DNA of 64,000 nucleotides from Tethya wilhelma (Eukaryota; Porifera; Demospongiae; Tethyida; Tethyidae): NCBI GenBank assembly GCA_964030475.1, contig CAXIPT010000001.1, positions 26,446,425 to 26,510,424 of the forward strand, read 5' to 3'. Shown piece by piece: positions 41,901 to 51,994 of this stretch (position 1 is its first letter; each line of letters starts with the position of its first letter). The notes under the pieces were generated by a model. It saw only the letters and a program-made list of their open reading frames with translations, ran no database searches and was not told where the DNA came from. The position numbers and the translations under genes were made by a program.

Positions 41901-42655
41901 AAGGTTTAGGAAGCTGGAAAAGTAATCAAAAGAATAGGGAGAATGAGAACTTTCCAATGGTGCTTAAAATTTTTGATATTGGATGGATATTAATTTTAGA
42001 AAGCTGTTCAATTTTTTTCTAGAGGTGTTCTCAAACCAGATGGACTTTAGTGTGGGATGTACTGGGCCAGTAAATAGGCAGTCTAGCGGTAATACAGCCA
42101 GTTCAATTGCATTCTGTGTGTGTGGAGCTAGCTAGGACTGTACAGTTAACTACAAGTCTCTCAAGACTTGGAAAGGAATCTTGACCACAAGAAAAATCAT
42201 CTTTGACAAAATAAATCAAAATTTTGAGTCATAGCCAGTTGACTGACACTTTGACCATGGTTGCAAATGGTCCAACGGTACCTATGGTTGTGCCCACCCC
42301 TTGCGTCAGTTATGAAAGCTACCCACTCTCCCTACCCACCTTCATGAAGTGGCTCATGGAAAGAAAAAGAACTGAGCAATACAAAATTTGGAGTCTCATT
42401 TAAAGATGTACTTTAACGTACCACATGTCCAGGAGATAGTTGGTCAACTCTGGCTCTCTTTCTAGGTAGGTGGTCAACTCTTCTTTGCGGCCTTTCGGCA
42501 TGAACAGCTATTTTCTGCCTTCTGTTTGAAACAGACGATGAAGCAACACTTGTGTTTTGATTTTTGAGAGCTCTGACACTCCTCTGTAATTCAAACTGCT
42601 GCTCCTTAAGCTTTTGGAGGAGAACTTGACAAGTGGTTGAAGTGTTTGCCGCCAT
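38905..42655 (-). CDS. MIIP: Migration and invasion-inhibitory protein homologue, 3' end not found
   Basis: Homologue of MIIP (IIp45). Minus-strand exons 42655-42422, 39720-39086 and 39012-38905 join in frame. Exon 1 encodes an N-terminal coiled-coil-like segment (LLQKLKEQQFELQRSVRAL) comparable to the human N-terminus. Exon 2 is Ser/Pro/Arg-rich with basic clusters SPKRRKRES, then the diagnostic LGYDWIAGLLDTSDLKLSEK and a FAEIKEFRRVNHSECF helix. Exon 3 has a cysteine cluster (TTCKKACQCSC). The human C-terminal block around YRIHRRKSFD was not found, so the gene may be truncated, or its last exons lie beyond the MITE at 38339-38753. Intron 1 (39721-42421) contains a complete gene on the other strand. 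The start lies 88 bases from the PSMB6 copy 2 start, divergently. Confidence 0.85.
40183..41364 (+). CDS. DUF4291 family protein, complete, 3 exons, nested in MIIP intron 1
   Basis: Member of the DUF4291 family, widespread in bacteria and fungi and scattered in animals; molecular function unknown to me. Exons 40183-40361, 40530-40824 and 41176-41364 join to 220 residues, the usual size. Characteristic blocks are YDDDSIVVYQAFCPEIAEYA, FGGDRFSYERMSWIKTNFLW, MHRCGWATK, VRLQWDPDYAPNG and LRRRAVQLGLRGE. It ends Tyr-Arg-Glu-His. No signal peptide or membrane segment. The introns show it is a settled animal gene. A foldback MITE (40875-41116) occupies intron 2. Confidence 0.88.
40875..41116. repeat. 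Foldback MITE, CTAAAGTCCATCTGG family, copy 3
   Basis: Starts near agcccaattggtttgagaat and ends ccagatagactttag. It fills most of intron 2 of the DUF4291 gene. Confidence 0.8.
41417..41446. repeat. (GACA)n microsatellite
   Basis: Tetranucleotide run of about seven units just after the DUF4291 stop codon. Confidence 0.85.
41829..42050. repeat. Foldback MITE, CTAAAGTCCATCTGG family, copy 4
   Basis: Starts taagtccaactggtttgaga, ends caaaccagatggactttag. Lies between the DUF4291 gene and MIIP exon 1. Confidence 0.85.
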
Positions 42656-42743
42656 GGAAATTCAAAAATTCAGAAAACAGTTATGGTGTGCTTTAATTAG
42701 AGTTGATTTCTAATTATTGCACACCTTATACCCACGAGTAAAG
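42656..42743. promoter_or_regulatory. Shared divergent promoter region of MIIP and PSMB6 copy 2
   Basis: Only 88 bases separate the MIIP start (42655, minus) and the PSMB6 start (42744, plus). There is no obvious TATA box at a fitting distance for either gene. The part from 42674 on is identical to the leader of PSMB6 copy 1 (1-70). A bidirectional promoter is inferred from the arrangement. Confidence 0.6.
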
Positions 42744-44028
42744 ATGGCTGCAATAACGTTGGATATTCCTGGTGCGTTCTCTACGAATGGAGCTCTAGCC
42801 GGTGAATCAACCACCTTAGATTCAAGCTGGATGAACAAGGCAGTAACTACAGGAGTAAGTTTACCATTGCCCCTCTATTGATTCCAAAAATTTTTCACAT
42901 CATTGATCAGTCATGATCAGTGTTAGTGGGTCAATTTTGATTTCGTGTTCTCTGTGTTCGTACAGACCTCCATAATGGCTGTGGAGTTTGATGGTGGTGT
43001 AATTATAGGGGCTGACTCTCGTACCAGTTCTGGTGTGTACGTAGCAAACAGAGTGTCCGATAAATTGACTCAGATCTCAGATAAGATCTACTGCTGTCGT
43101 TCTGGCTCATCTGCCGACACACAGGACACGGCTGACCGGGTAAAACATCACCTTAGTCTGCTTAGGTAGGTGGACAATATTGTCAGAAGCTGTACTTGTA
43201 TACTTATACATTTTAGGTACATTTTGTTACTTTTGCGTATTTCTTAATGCCTGGGTAAGTACTGAACTGCAGCATTCTTATTGACTATTTTGTGTCATTA
43301 GTTTAATGCCTTTTTTATAATTTCTCCAATTTTGTAAAATCGTAGTCCTAATTCTGTACAAACCACAAAACATTCACTCTGACTCTACCACAATATCCCT
43401 CCATCTCTCTTGCCCTGTGTCTAGTATTGAGATGGATGAGCCTCCTTTAGTGAAGACTGCTGCTAACCTCTTCCGACGTTTCTGCTATCAGAACAGAGAC
43501 GAGAAGCTAGCTGGTATCATCTGTGCAGGCTGGGACCACAGGGAAGGTGGACAGGTGAGTGTGTGGGCTACCATACTCTAGTACAGCTTTGTACTTAAAG
43601 CTTCTTGCTCAGCAAAAAAATAACAAAAAAAGGTATAGTAGCATCTCGAAGATAGAACAGTCTACAAGAGTCATTTTGATCCTTGTTGAATAGGCAAAGT
43701 CTTTAGCTTGTGCTACTGTATGTCATCATGGGTGTCCAAAGGAGCAGTACAGTGTGTGTACCATCTCTGAGTTTAGACTATAGCATGTCATTGTGTCGAT
43801 GATAGTAATTATCATGGTCTGGCGATCTTTATTTTCAGGTTTACTCCATTCCATTGGGTGGCATGTGTGTGAGACAACCATTTGCTATTGGAGGATCCGG
43901 TAGTACTTACATCTATGGCTATTGTGATGCTCACTACAAGAGAGGAATGACACAAGAGGAGTGTGTGGAGTTTGTCAAGAATGGTATGTTACACAAATAC
44001 ACACATGTTATCATCGTGAATGGCATGA

Positions 44029-44115
<87 letters not shown>

Positions 44116-44131
44116 AGCTCTTGGTCTAGCT
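42744..44131 (+). pseudogene. PSMB6: PSMB6 second copy, lacking the last exon (break at an N)
   Basis: Identical, as far as I can compare by eye, to 71-1430 including introns: exons 42744-42854, 42966-43165, 43425-43554 and 43839-43983. The sequence runs into the first bases of exon 5 (ctcttggtctagct), then an N at 44132, and continues in unrelated repeat. The C-terminal 42 residues, including DGSSGGV, are therefore missing. The longer CT tract (44031-44112) is the main difference. Either a very recent duplication or an assembly duplicate (second haplotype joined at a gap). As it stands it cannot encode a complete subunit. Confidence 0.85.
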
Positions 44132-44132
44132 N

Positions 44133-44490
44133 TCAAGGAATGTAGTACCTATGAAAAGAACTTACTTTGTGCTGTCAAAGTTGGCTCAACACATTCTGGT
44201 TCTCTGGAAATCGTTTTCAAGTAAGTCAGTTAGAAGGAAGTTAGAACAAAATTGCACTAGTGTGGCTTCCCGCAAGCGCTCTCTCTACGAGTGATCAGAA
44301 AAGTTTTGGCAAAGTTTAAGCCTTCCATGCAGTTGGTTTTCTGTCAAGGAGAGCCTCTGAGCAGGTTGGAAGCCTCTACTTTGTGTTGTTAGATTTTTAT
44401 GGCGATAAATATTTTGTATTGTGTCTATGGGACAGTCGGCCCATTCCTACTATACGTACTACCGTACGTATGATATTATTATTATAATTA
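44133..44490 (+). repeat. Dispersed repeat family R, copy 1
   Basis: From 'caaggaatgtagtacctatg' to 'cgtactaccgtacgtatgat'. The same roughly 360 bases occur at 46968-47335 (+) and inverted at 53110-53470. It ends in a small palindrome (tacgtactaccgtacgta). Short frames in it are not conserved between copies. Confidence 0.85.
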
Positions 44491-44691
44491 TCCCACACCA
44501 AAACACGTGGCTATTGAAATGTGTAGTGTCTATGCAGAGCCAGAGATAATGTGCTGTCGTACCTCTGGTGTCTATGATAGAAGGAAGAATAAAAGTGGCA
44601 AGAGATTCCCAGCTGTGAATCCATCGGGATACTAGGGTCAGACTCTCTAAGACTGAGTTCTAACCTAACCCCTGTGGAGACTGAAAACGCT

Positions 44692-44915
44692 GGCCTAAAA
44701 CCTGCTCTTTGAACAGCTGGGAATGATAAATGAAGCAAGTGTAGTGAGGAAATTTATATCAGAGAATTTAAAGGCAAGTTTTGCGGCTTCTTCAAACGTT
44801 TTTTTGACCAATTAGCAAGCAAATTAAGCTGCAAAACTTTCCTTCTTGAACATAAATTTCCTCACTACACTTGCTTCATTGATCCCAGCTGTTTGAAGAG
44901 CAGCTTTTAGGTCAG
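44692..44915. repeat. Foldback element with CTAAAACCTGCTCTTTGAACAGCTGGG arms
   Basis: Left arm 'cctaaaacctgctctttgaa' plus 'gaagcaagtgtagtgaggaa' and a right arm that is its inverted complement ending 'gagcagcttttaggtcagg'. About 225 bases, non-coding. The stretch 44915-45815 beyond it shows no gene. Confidence 0.8.
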
Positions 44916-45814
44916 GATTTTCATCATCATCCGCTTCATCGCTGCTCGATCGCCACTTTAGTCTTCTCTTCCCTTTCTAAGTTCAATACTACACGTTTCA
45001 ATAGCTACGTGTTTTGGTGTGGGATATGCGCATGCTCACAACTCAACCAAATACGTGTATATACATAGGATACGTGTTTTTTGTTTGATGTTACACTATA
45101 GCGCAGGCATAAAGGTACCATAAATACGCGTGTGCAGTTTGAGGAGTTTACGGGCGTGAAACAATACCAGGCGCAGAGTGTACTATTATTGGGGGCTATT
45201 GTATATTTCAGCGCACGTTAACATTTATTTAGCACGTGCAAACTTTGATTTACCGTGGGTAAACTTTATTTTTATGCTGAAGAAGTTTAGCGCAGTTTTG
45301 AAACAAATGGTTTACCATACTGTATTAACCAAGAAAACTGGTAGAAAGTTTCTAGAACACTCTGGAGAGAGTGCTGGCAAGAAGCAACAACAGTGCAAAT
45401 TTGTTCTCCCTTTCCTTCCTTCCTAACTGACTTAGTAATACTTGAACGCAATTTGCACCCAAACAAAAGGCATTGAGCCAACTTCGACTATATAGTGAGA
45501 CTTCATTTCATCTGTAGTAGCTACTTCCTTTTCAACTCATTTGCTGGCAAAAAGGCAGCAAACAAATCTAGGTAGCTTTGAGGCTCTCAATATAAAATAC
45601 TGTACTTTTTATTTAGCCATTTGATGTAGGTAAAGATTGTCAACAGACTATGCGGCTTGCATGCATATAATTGCAAATGTGCATCAAATGTACACTTCTG
45701 CTTCTTGCAGAGACTAACCAGTCTCTGCTACGTGATTGTCTCCAGGTAATTGAGTACCTTAGTGTTAAAAAAGTAAATGAACAAGTAGAAAAACTTTATA
45801 AAAATGAGAAGCAT

Positions 45815-46115
45815 AGGAATGGGCAGTTCCGTAAAAAGCAATGAAACAAGGCAAGTTTCTGAATTTCAGCACATGACTACTTCATTTTTGTGCACAACTC
45901 TCATACTTTACTATGTACCTACATGTTACATGCTTGTTACTTCACCCAAATTAATCAAGTGATTGCTTGCATTGACTCATGAGCCAAATGACTGACAATT
46001 TTTATGGTGGAATTTAAACTTGTAATTGACTCATGAAACTGAAACAATCATGTACCGAAATTCAGAGACTTGCCTTGTTTCATTGCTTTTACAGCACTGC
46101 CCATTCTCACACTTC
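45815..46115. repeat. Palindromic MITE, GGGCAGTGCGG family, diverged
   Basis: Starts 'aggaatgggcagttccgtaa' and ends 'acagcactgcccattctca', with inner arms around 'cagcacatgactacttcat' and the inverted 'aatcatgtaccgaaattc'. A diverged relative of 38339-38753. Confidence 0.75.
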
Positions 46116-46214
46116 TTATTTTTATAAAATTTTTACTACTTGTATAACAAGCAGTAAATGGAGTAAAATATAGCAGAGAGGTAACTTAGATTAGATTGCT
46201 GGCCAAGAGTTGGC

Positions 46215-46690
46215 AGAAAAATGAAGTAGTCATGTGCCGAAATTGAGACATACCTTGTTCCAATACTTTTTACAAGTAGTAAAAATTTCAAAAAAAGAAG
46301 TAGTGTAGGAATGGGCAGTGCGGTAAAAAGTATTGGAACAAGGAATGATCTCAATTTCGGCACATGACTACTTCATTTTTATTCTTGATCACTTATAATT
46401 ATGGATTTTCAGTGTTGTGTTGCGATGATCTGCATACAATAGTAACGTAGCTATAGCTTATGATTACTGCATTGGTTCAAATTCCTCAGTACTATATATT
46501 ATAGCTAATCACTTGGCTACTGAAATAATGGAGTAAACTATAAAAGACAGGTACATAACTAAAACTGGATTGCCAGCCAAGAGTTGGACATAAAAATGAA
46601 GTAGTCATGTGCCGAAATTGAGACCATGCCTTGTTCCAATACTTTTTACCGCACTGCCCATTCCTACACTACTTCTTTTTTTTTGAAATT
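46215..46690. repeat. Nested or rearranged palindromic MITE pieces
   Basis: Three arm copies: outward-facing arms at 46219-46285 and 46300-46378, and a further arm at 46590-46665 ending ccgcactgcccattccta. The arrangement looks like an insertion of one copy at the edge of another. No coding content. Confidence 0.7.
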
Positions 46691-46967
46691 TTTACTACTT
46701 GTTCATTCACTTTTTTCAACACTACAGTGTGGAGACTGTCAGAGACTGGCAAGTCCCTGCAAAAAGCTTGAGTAGGAGCTACATGCACTTCAGTATGCTA
46801 GAGGAAGCTAATGCGCATGCCCATAAAATGCCACGTGCAAAGATAATGAATGACCTTTGAACTCTACCCACAAAGATGGCTGCATTGTAGTACATGAATT
46901 TATACGCTAAGTTTTAAAGCTTTGTAGTTTTGTTTAGGCCTATTTATGATGAAAATGAGTACCAAGG

Positions 46968-47335
46968 AATGTAGTACCCATGAAAAGAACTTACTTTGTG
47001 CTGTCAAAGTTGTCTCAACACATTCTGGTTCTCTGGAAATGCTTTTCAAGTAAGTCAGTTAGGAAGTACGTAAGTAAGTAAGTAAGTAAGTAAGTTAGAT
47101 GAACAAAAATGGCACTATGGTGGCTTCCCACTAGCGCTCTCTACGAGTGCTGCGGAAAGTTTTTGTGAGTTTTAAGACTTGCATGCAGTTGGTAATCTGT
47201 CAGTGAGAGCTTCTGAGCAACCGGCTTTGAAGGTCTAGTTTTGTTTGACTAGATTTTTATGGTGGCCAACATTTTGTATTGTGTCTATGGGACAGTCGGC
47301 CCATTCCTACTATACGTACTACCGTACGTATGATA
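46968..47335 (+). repeat. Dispersed repeat family R, copy 2
   Basis: Second copy of 44133-44490 with a small (AAGT)n expansion around 47065-47090. The upstream flank 46690-46967 also matches, inverted, 53480-53715, so the full repeat unit is about 650 bases plus a MITE. Confidence 0.85.
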
Positions 47336-47419
47336 TATGCAGGCTTGTACAGCATTACATTAGACCTCTCTTTCTGCCATAGCTAGTCCTTCACTCTGAC
47401 TAAAGTGTTCATCCCATTC

Positions 47420-47545
47420 TTGCACATGTCAGTAGGATTGGTGGATTTCTTAAGACTTGGTTGCCATTTATCATCATCAGTTTCCTTGCCATTAATTGTT
47501 GTTATAGTCCTGGCCACCACACTCACACACAACACGTGAAGCTGT
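47420..47545 (+). pseudogene. TMEM222: Stray copy of the TMEM222 last exon and intron end
   Basis: The stretch 'aggattggtggatttcttaa' through 'caccacactcacac' matches TMEM222 exon 6 (31805-31904) and the end of its intron at high identity. Four extra bases (aatt) after 'cttgccatt' shift the frame, and no other exon is nearby. Presumably a segmental or template-switch duplication. The region 47550-47850 holds only 3'-UTR-like AT-rich sequence. Confidence 0.75.
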
Positions 47546-47853
47546 TGAAGAGTGCATGAAGTGACTCTACGTGCATTATTATCATTATTGAACATGTATA
47601 TATAGATACTGACAATTTAATTGTTGTGTACATGTGTGTGTCTCTCTTCTTTTAACTTCACTGTAATACCAATACAAAAGTAAAAATGACAAAAAAAAAA
47701 CCAACAAACTTGATAGTTAATATCAGTTTTGTGTATACTATTTCTACTATAAGTTAAAGTTTGTATCTAGATTTTTATATCAGCTGTAAGAGCTCTAAAT
47801 TTCTAAAAGGCATATATATAGACTAAGTTATAATTAGTAAAGTTCAAACTCTT

Positions 47854-48420
47854 TTAACGATATCCGATTGCATACAATCCAAACCAATTTCTGATGCCAT
47901 GTGCACGTGGCACTTGCAGATAGATCCTTCTGTTGGATGTCATTGGGAACCACATGTTATCTGAGACAGTATTGTATGCTGATTGTGGGTAGGGATGCAT
48001 AAGGATGTACTTTTCGTAGTGGCTTGATCCTTGTAAAGTATAGATCTTGAGAAATGTGTCAAAATCACCACTGGAACTACCTTGCCTACCAACAGCTAGC
48101 ACGAGTACTTCACTTGCGGAGCTGGGAATGGAGCTAGGGAGGGTGTAGGAATAGCTAAGTACCAGCTGCATGTTGCTAAGCTATTGGTTCCAATTTGTGT
48201 ACGTGCAATATAGAAGTCCAGGCCCCCGGGTCACTCTGTTACTGGAGCTGGGAGGAGATGTTCCACACAGGGACTGTACTGATGTTGTCAGAGCTTGTAG
48301 CTTTTGTTGGACGTCAACACATGCAGGCAGATTCTGAGCTTGAGCATTGCCACAGATTAGTAGGATCATAAAGATTGTAACTGGTCCAAACCACTTGAGC
48401 TTGTGATCTCCAGCAGACAT
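47854..48420 (-). pseudogene. Secreted family S, copy S1, interrupted by an in-frame stop
   Basis: Minus strand from ATG 48420. It begins with a signal peptide, then ACVDVQQKLQALT as in S3. The stretch corresponding to VTWTSIPLTLIG in S3 is garbled and contains a TAG, after which the same frame continues with SYTLPSSIPSSASEVLVLAV and the conserved NTVSDNMWFPMTSNRRIYL and GLYAIGYR end. The altered stretch is six residues longer than in S3. Most likely a pseudogene; an intron or readthrough is less likely since no splice sites fit. The family is a roughly 190-residue single secreted domain that I cannot name. Confidence 0.7.
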
Positions 48421-49313
48421 GATGATGAAGATGTGAGCGTTTTTGTTTGAAGTGCTTTTTGCTAGGTTGATGAGGTACAGCGATAACTAACTATTCTCTT
48501 TTATAGATGGAAAATGCTGATCATGCAGCATTTTCAACTCACTGTACGTATATATGTGCATAATACATCCCAGAAGCTTTATACTATATATAGCATTATA
48601 TAATTGCTAGTATACATGTATAACCTGTAAGAAAGGTTCAGCAATTTGAACTCTCTTAATTGGTTGTTATAGTTGCACACATTAGTGACAAAATATTAAT
48701 AAGTTGTAGGACTAGTATATACTGTATAAGCTCAGATCTTAAATAACCGTGAAAACAATACTTGGAAACTTTGAACTTTCAAATTAGTTTGCTGATGTAA
48801 TAATACTTGTGTACTGTTTTTACAAGAATGGTAGCAACTTACAATAATAAGTTTATAAAGGCACTTTCAGTTTTTTTTTGATAGTAGACTATTGAATTGC
48901 AATAGCATTAATTAAGGTTCAAAGTTTACTATAATTATAGCTGCAAAATTAACCCACATGTAGAAATCATTAATTAATAGTGTCCTAAATTATATCGTGC
49001 AAGTTGTAGGTTATAAGCTCAGATCTTAAAATTAACAGTATACCTGGAAACGTTGAACTTTCAGATTAGTTTCCTGATGTAATAATACTTGTGTACTGTT
49101 ATTACAAGAATGGTAGCAACAAGAATAATTTTGTTAGGGCACTTTCAATATTTTGCTTTTATTGAATTGCAATAACATTAAGGTTCAAAGTTTAAAGTAC
49201 TACAGCTGCAAATTAATCCTTGCATAATCATGAATAGTGTCCTATCTGATTGTGCATTGATAATTATAATAATAATAGTGGGCTATAACAATTATTATAA
49301 TATTATTGATTCT

Positions 49314-49892
49314 CTAGCGGTATCCAATGGCATATAAAGCTACCCAGTTGTTCCCAGGGCCATTCCTGATGGGTACTTCAAGATAGATCCTTCTATTTGA
49401 GGTCAGTGGAAACCACATGTTGTCCGACACAGTATTAACTGCAATCTGACTGAAAGAGTGCATATAGATGTACTGTTCATTATAGCGCCTCAACCCTTCC
49501 ACAGTGTAGATCTTTACATAAGTATCCACCTCTCTGGCACTGTGTCCTTGTCTGGCAACAGCAAGCACTAGCACCTCCTTTGATGCGCCAGGAACATAGT
49601 CAGGAATAAACCAAAAGTATCTATTTGCACTTGTAAGATATGTAGAGCCCAAGAGGGTGCGTGGCATTGAGGTCCAAGACACTTGATGACTGGAGGTGGT
49701 GGTTGATGGCCCTCCACACAGAGACTGTAGTGCCACTGTTAGCTGTCCTTGGAGGTCCAGGTTCTGTTGGACATTGGTTGTGTGGTTATTGCCCATGGTA
49801 TGGTCAGAGTGAGCATCAGTGTGCCAGCAAACCAATAGAGTGATGGTGATGGTTGTAACTAGACTGAACCACTTTAGTACTCTACTTGACAT
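49314..49892 (-). CDS. Secreted family S, copy S2, intact single-exon gene
   Basis: 192 residues from ATG 49892 (an upstream in-frame ATG at 49931 would precede the signal peptide and is less likely). Signal peptide, then a His/Asn-rich spacer (HSDHTMGNNHTTN), a helical segment ending LQSLCGG with one cysteine, and a roughly 120-residue beta-rich domain. Conserved points with S1 and S3 are SWTSMP/TWTSIP, KEVLVLAVARQG, VKIYTVEG, NTVSDNMWFPLTSNRRIYLE and the C-terminal ALYAIGYR. Single-exon. Extracellular by prediction. Similar domains occur in other marine invertebrates as far as I recall, without a known role. Confidence 0.75.
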   Translation of the reverse strand: MSSRVLKWFSLVTTITITLLVCWHTDAHSDHTMGNNHTTNVQQNLDLQGQLTVALQSLCGGPSTTTSSHQVSWTSMPRTLLGSTYLTSANRYFWFIPDYVPGASKEVLVLAVARQGHSAREVDTYVKIYTVEGLRRYNEQYIYMHSFSQIAVNTVSDNMWFPLTSNRRIYLEVPIRNGPGNNWVALYAIGYR

Positions 49893-50372
49893 TTTTATAG
49901 CTAAATAAAATTCTATAGCTATAGCAATCATGAGGCACTATATACTTGAATTAACTCAGTCTATGCATGCAAGTGTGAATAGATTCTGTCTGTTTAGCAC
50001 GCAATTTAGTTAATATTCTTAAAAGAATGATCTAAAGTTTCCATGACAACAGTTACTGCTTATTGATCATAGCTACATACTGGATCCATATGCATACCAT
50101 GATTATACATTGAATATTATTTGAGTGTATGCTGTACAATACCTTTGTTACATCATCTATCTTGTGGATCAAGATTTATAATAAATTAGTACAAAATTTA
50201 CAGATCCTTATCTTACAAAAACTAGTCTCTATAATGTACAAAGCCTATAGCTATATATAGCAAAATCTTATAGTATCAAGCCTATAGTTTCTTGCAATCA
50301 TGCATTCATACATGAAGACAACAATAAATTTTATAGTAAACTGTTCTGTGTTAGACTGTTCTGGAAGTACAT

Positions 50373-51994
50373 CTAATACATACTTTCATAATATTTGCCT
50401 TCCTCATCCTCTAGCGGATATTGAGCTTGATTCTCATCTTCTTTGAGGGCAAAACTTTCAAAGAGTTGGTTTTCAATCAGGGTTTCTTTGAAGTTGTCGC
50501 CTTGATCTTGATCAGAGTACCCCTCAAACTCCATTAGCATACTGTCAGTATCGTCAATCTTGCTCTCTCGGTAGCTGTCGTAGTTATCTATAGGATATTG
50601 ATCAACATTTTGTTGGACAGCTCCGTCAAACTTGACATTATCAGCTTGGTATTCAATCCATTCAGGATCTTGCTCAAGTAAGGGGAACTCGGATTGAATA
50701 GTGGAATGATAGTTGTGTGTATTTCCAGCTTTGATGGATTGGATTAGAACTTCCTGATCAATGGCAAACTTGCTTTTCCCGTCCTCCGAGAGTGACCTGT
50801 AGTTAAGAAAGAAAGCATAATTATGCTGTTTTAATTCATCCATCACATGTATGTATGGGCTGACATATTATTCATAAATAGTTACATATTACTTACATTA
50901 TGTAGGCTTCTTGTATTTGAGCGAACTCGGAAGCAATCATTTTCCATTGGTGGACAATGTTTCCTACTTGTTTTTGCCAATATGCCAAAAGTTGTTGTCT
51001 TCGAACGCGGACAAATTTGCTTCGGATGTCTCTCATATGTCGTTGGCAAATGTTTGTTATCTTCCCTAAGTCATATGTCTGGCATCCCGTTTCAATCGTA
51101 CATGTCTGTCCGTCCATATTTGGTGTTTTGCATTCAGCTGTGGCTATGGAGTGTCCTTGCCAAGAACGCCACTGATAGTTTTGCAAATGTGTGCGGTCGG
51201 CAAGGATTTTGCCACATGCACTTGTCCAGTGTTTTGCGAAATGGTTCACAACCTCTTTCAATTGTGTAACTTTCGTCATCGCTTCCCATCCTCTTCCTAG
51301 TTTTTTCAGTAGTGTTATTTCGTCCACCAAAGTTGTGACGTACGGATCTCCAAATTCTCGAAACAGTGGGAGATTCCTTTCGTACGATACAACACTGTCT
51401 GTCTGAGGAGTGAAGTGGTTCAGTGATGCAATCAGGTGCGAATTCAGTAGATTTAATTGGTCTAGTTGTTGTTGGCCCGTTTTACCTTTCACGCTTGCTG
51501 CAAGACCCAGCAATCCTGATTGTGGTGCTATGCCTCCCAGTTGGTCAATCACCCATCGTTGTGAAGCCTCTTCAATTCTATCATCAATGTATAGACGTAG
51601 ATTGTTAATCTCATCCACAAGTTGGTTGTAAAGAGCAACAAGGTTTGGTCCACCACCACCACCAAAGAGTCCCCTAAAACCATCAATGAGACCGCCCACA
51701 AAGCTTCCACCTGGAACTAATCCTATTACGCCTTTACCTATATTTACCGTAAAGTCCAGAAGCTTGTTTCCATTGTCTTCAGATACTTTTGCAAGTTGTG
51801 TTGGACCTCTTTGTATAACGTTTACAATACTTGGTGCTTTGTAGGTTCCATCACTGCAGCATGGTGGTGAATGGCTCAGTCGATGATATTCGCATTGCGA
51901 TATTGGATATATAGAAGCCTCTTTCACAGTCCAAACCTAGTACGCAAAATGAGAGTCCGGCAATACAGACTAAGGTCAAAAGTAGACTTCGCAT
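50373..51994 (-). pseudogene. Secreted family T, copy T-A (helical, possible pore-former-like), frame-broken near the start
   Basis: Two exons on the minus strand, 51994-50897 and 50796-50373, with a good donor and acceptor. The first 20 codons form a signal peptide as in T-B. Then about 37 extra bases relative to T-B put the rest out of frame. Beyond that the frame is open: a Cys-rich start, a glycine-rich hydrophobic stretch with a GGGGG run, amphipathic helices, and a motif with LPLF followed by VTTLVDEI. Exon 2 codes an acidic tail with one DQYPI...DQDQG unit. Without the extra bases the product would be about 494 residues, so this copy is probably inactive, or the start is elsewhere. Helical spacing loosely recalls the N-terminal domain of delta-endotoxins; low certainty. 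Confidence 0.6.

Noticed and set aside
50847..51631. Plus-strand frames of 60-140 codons
   Set aside because: Antisense to T-A exon 1 with no signal or domain features.
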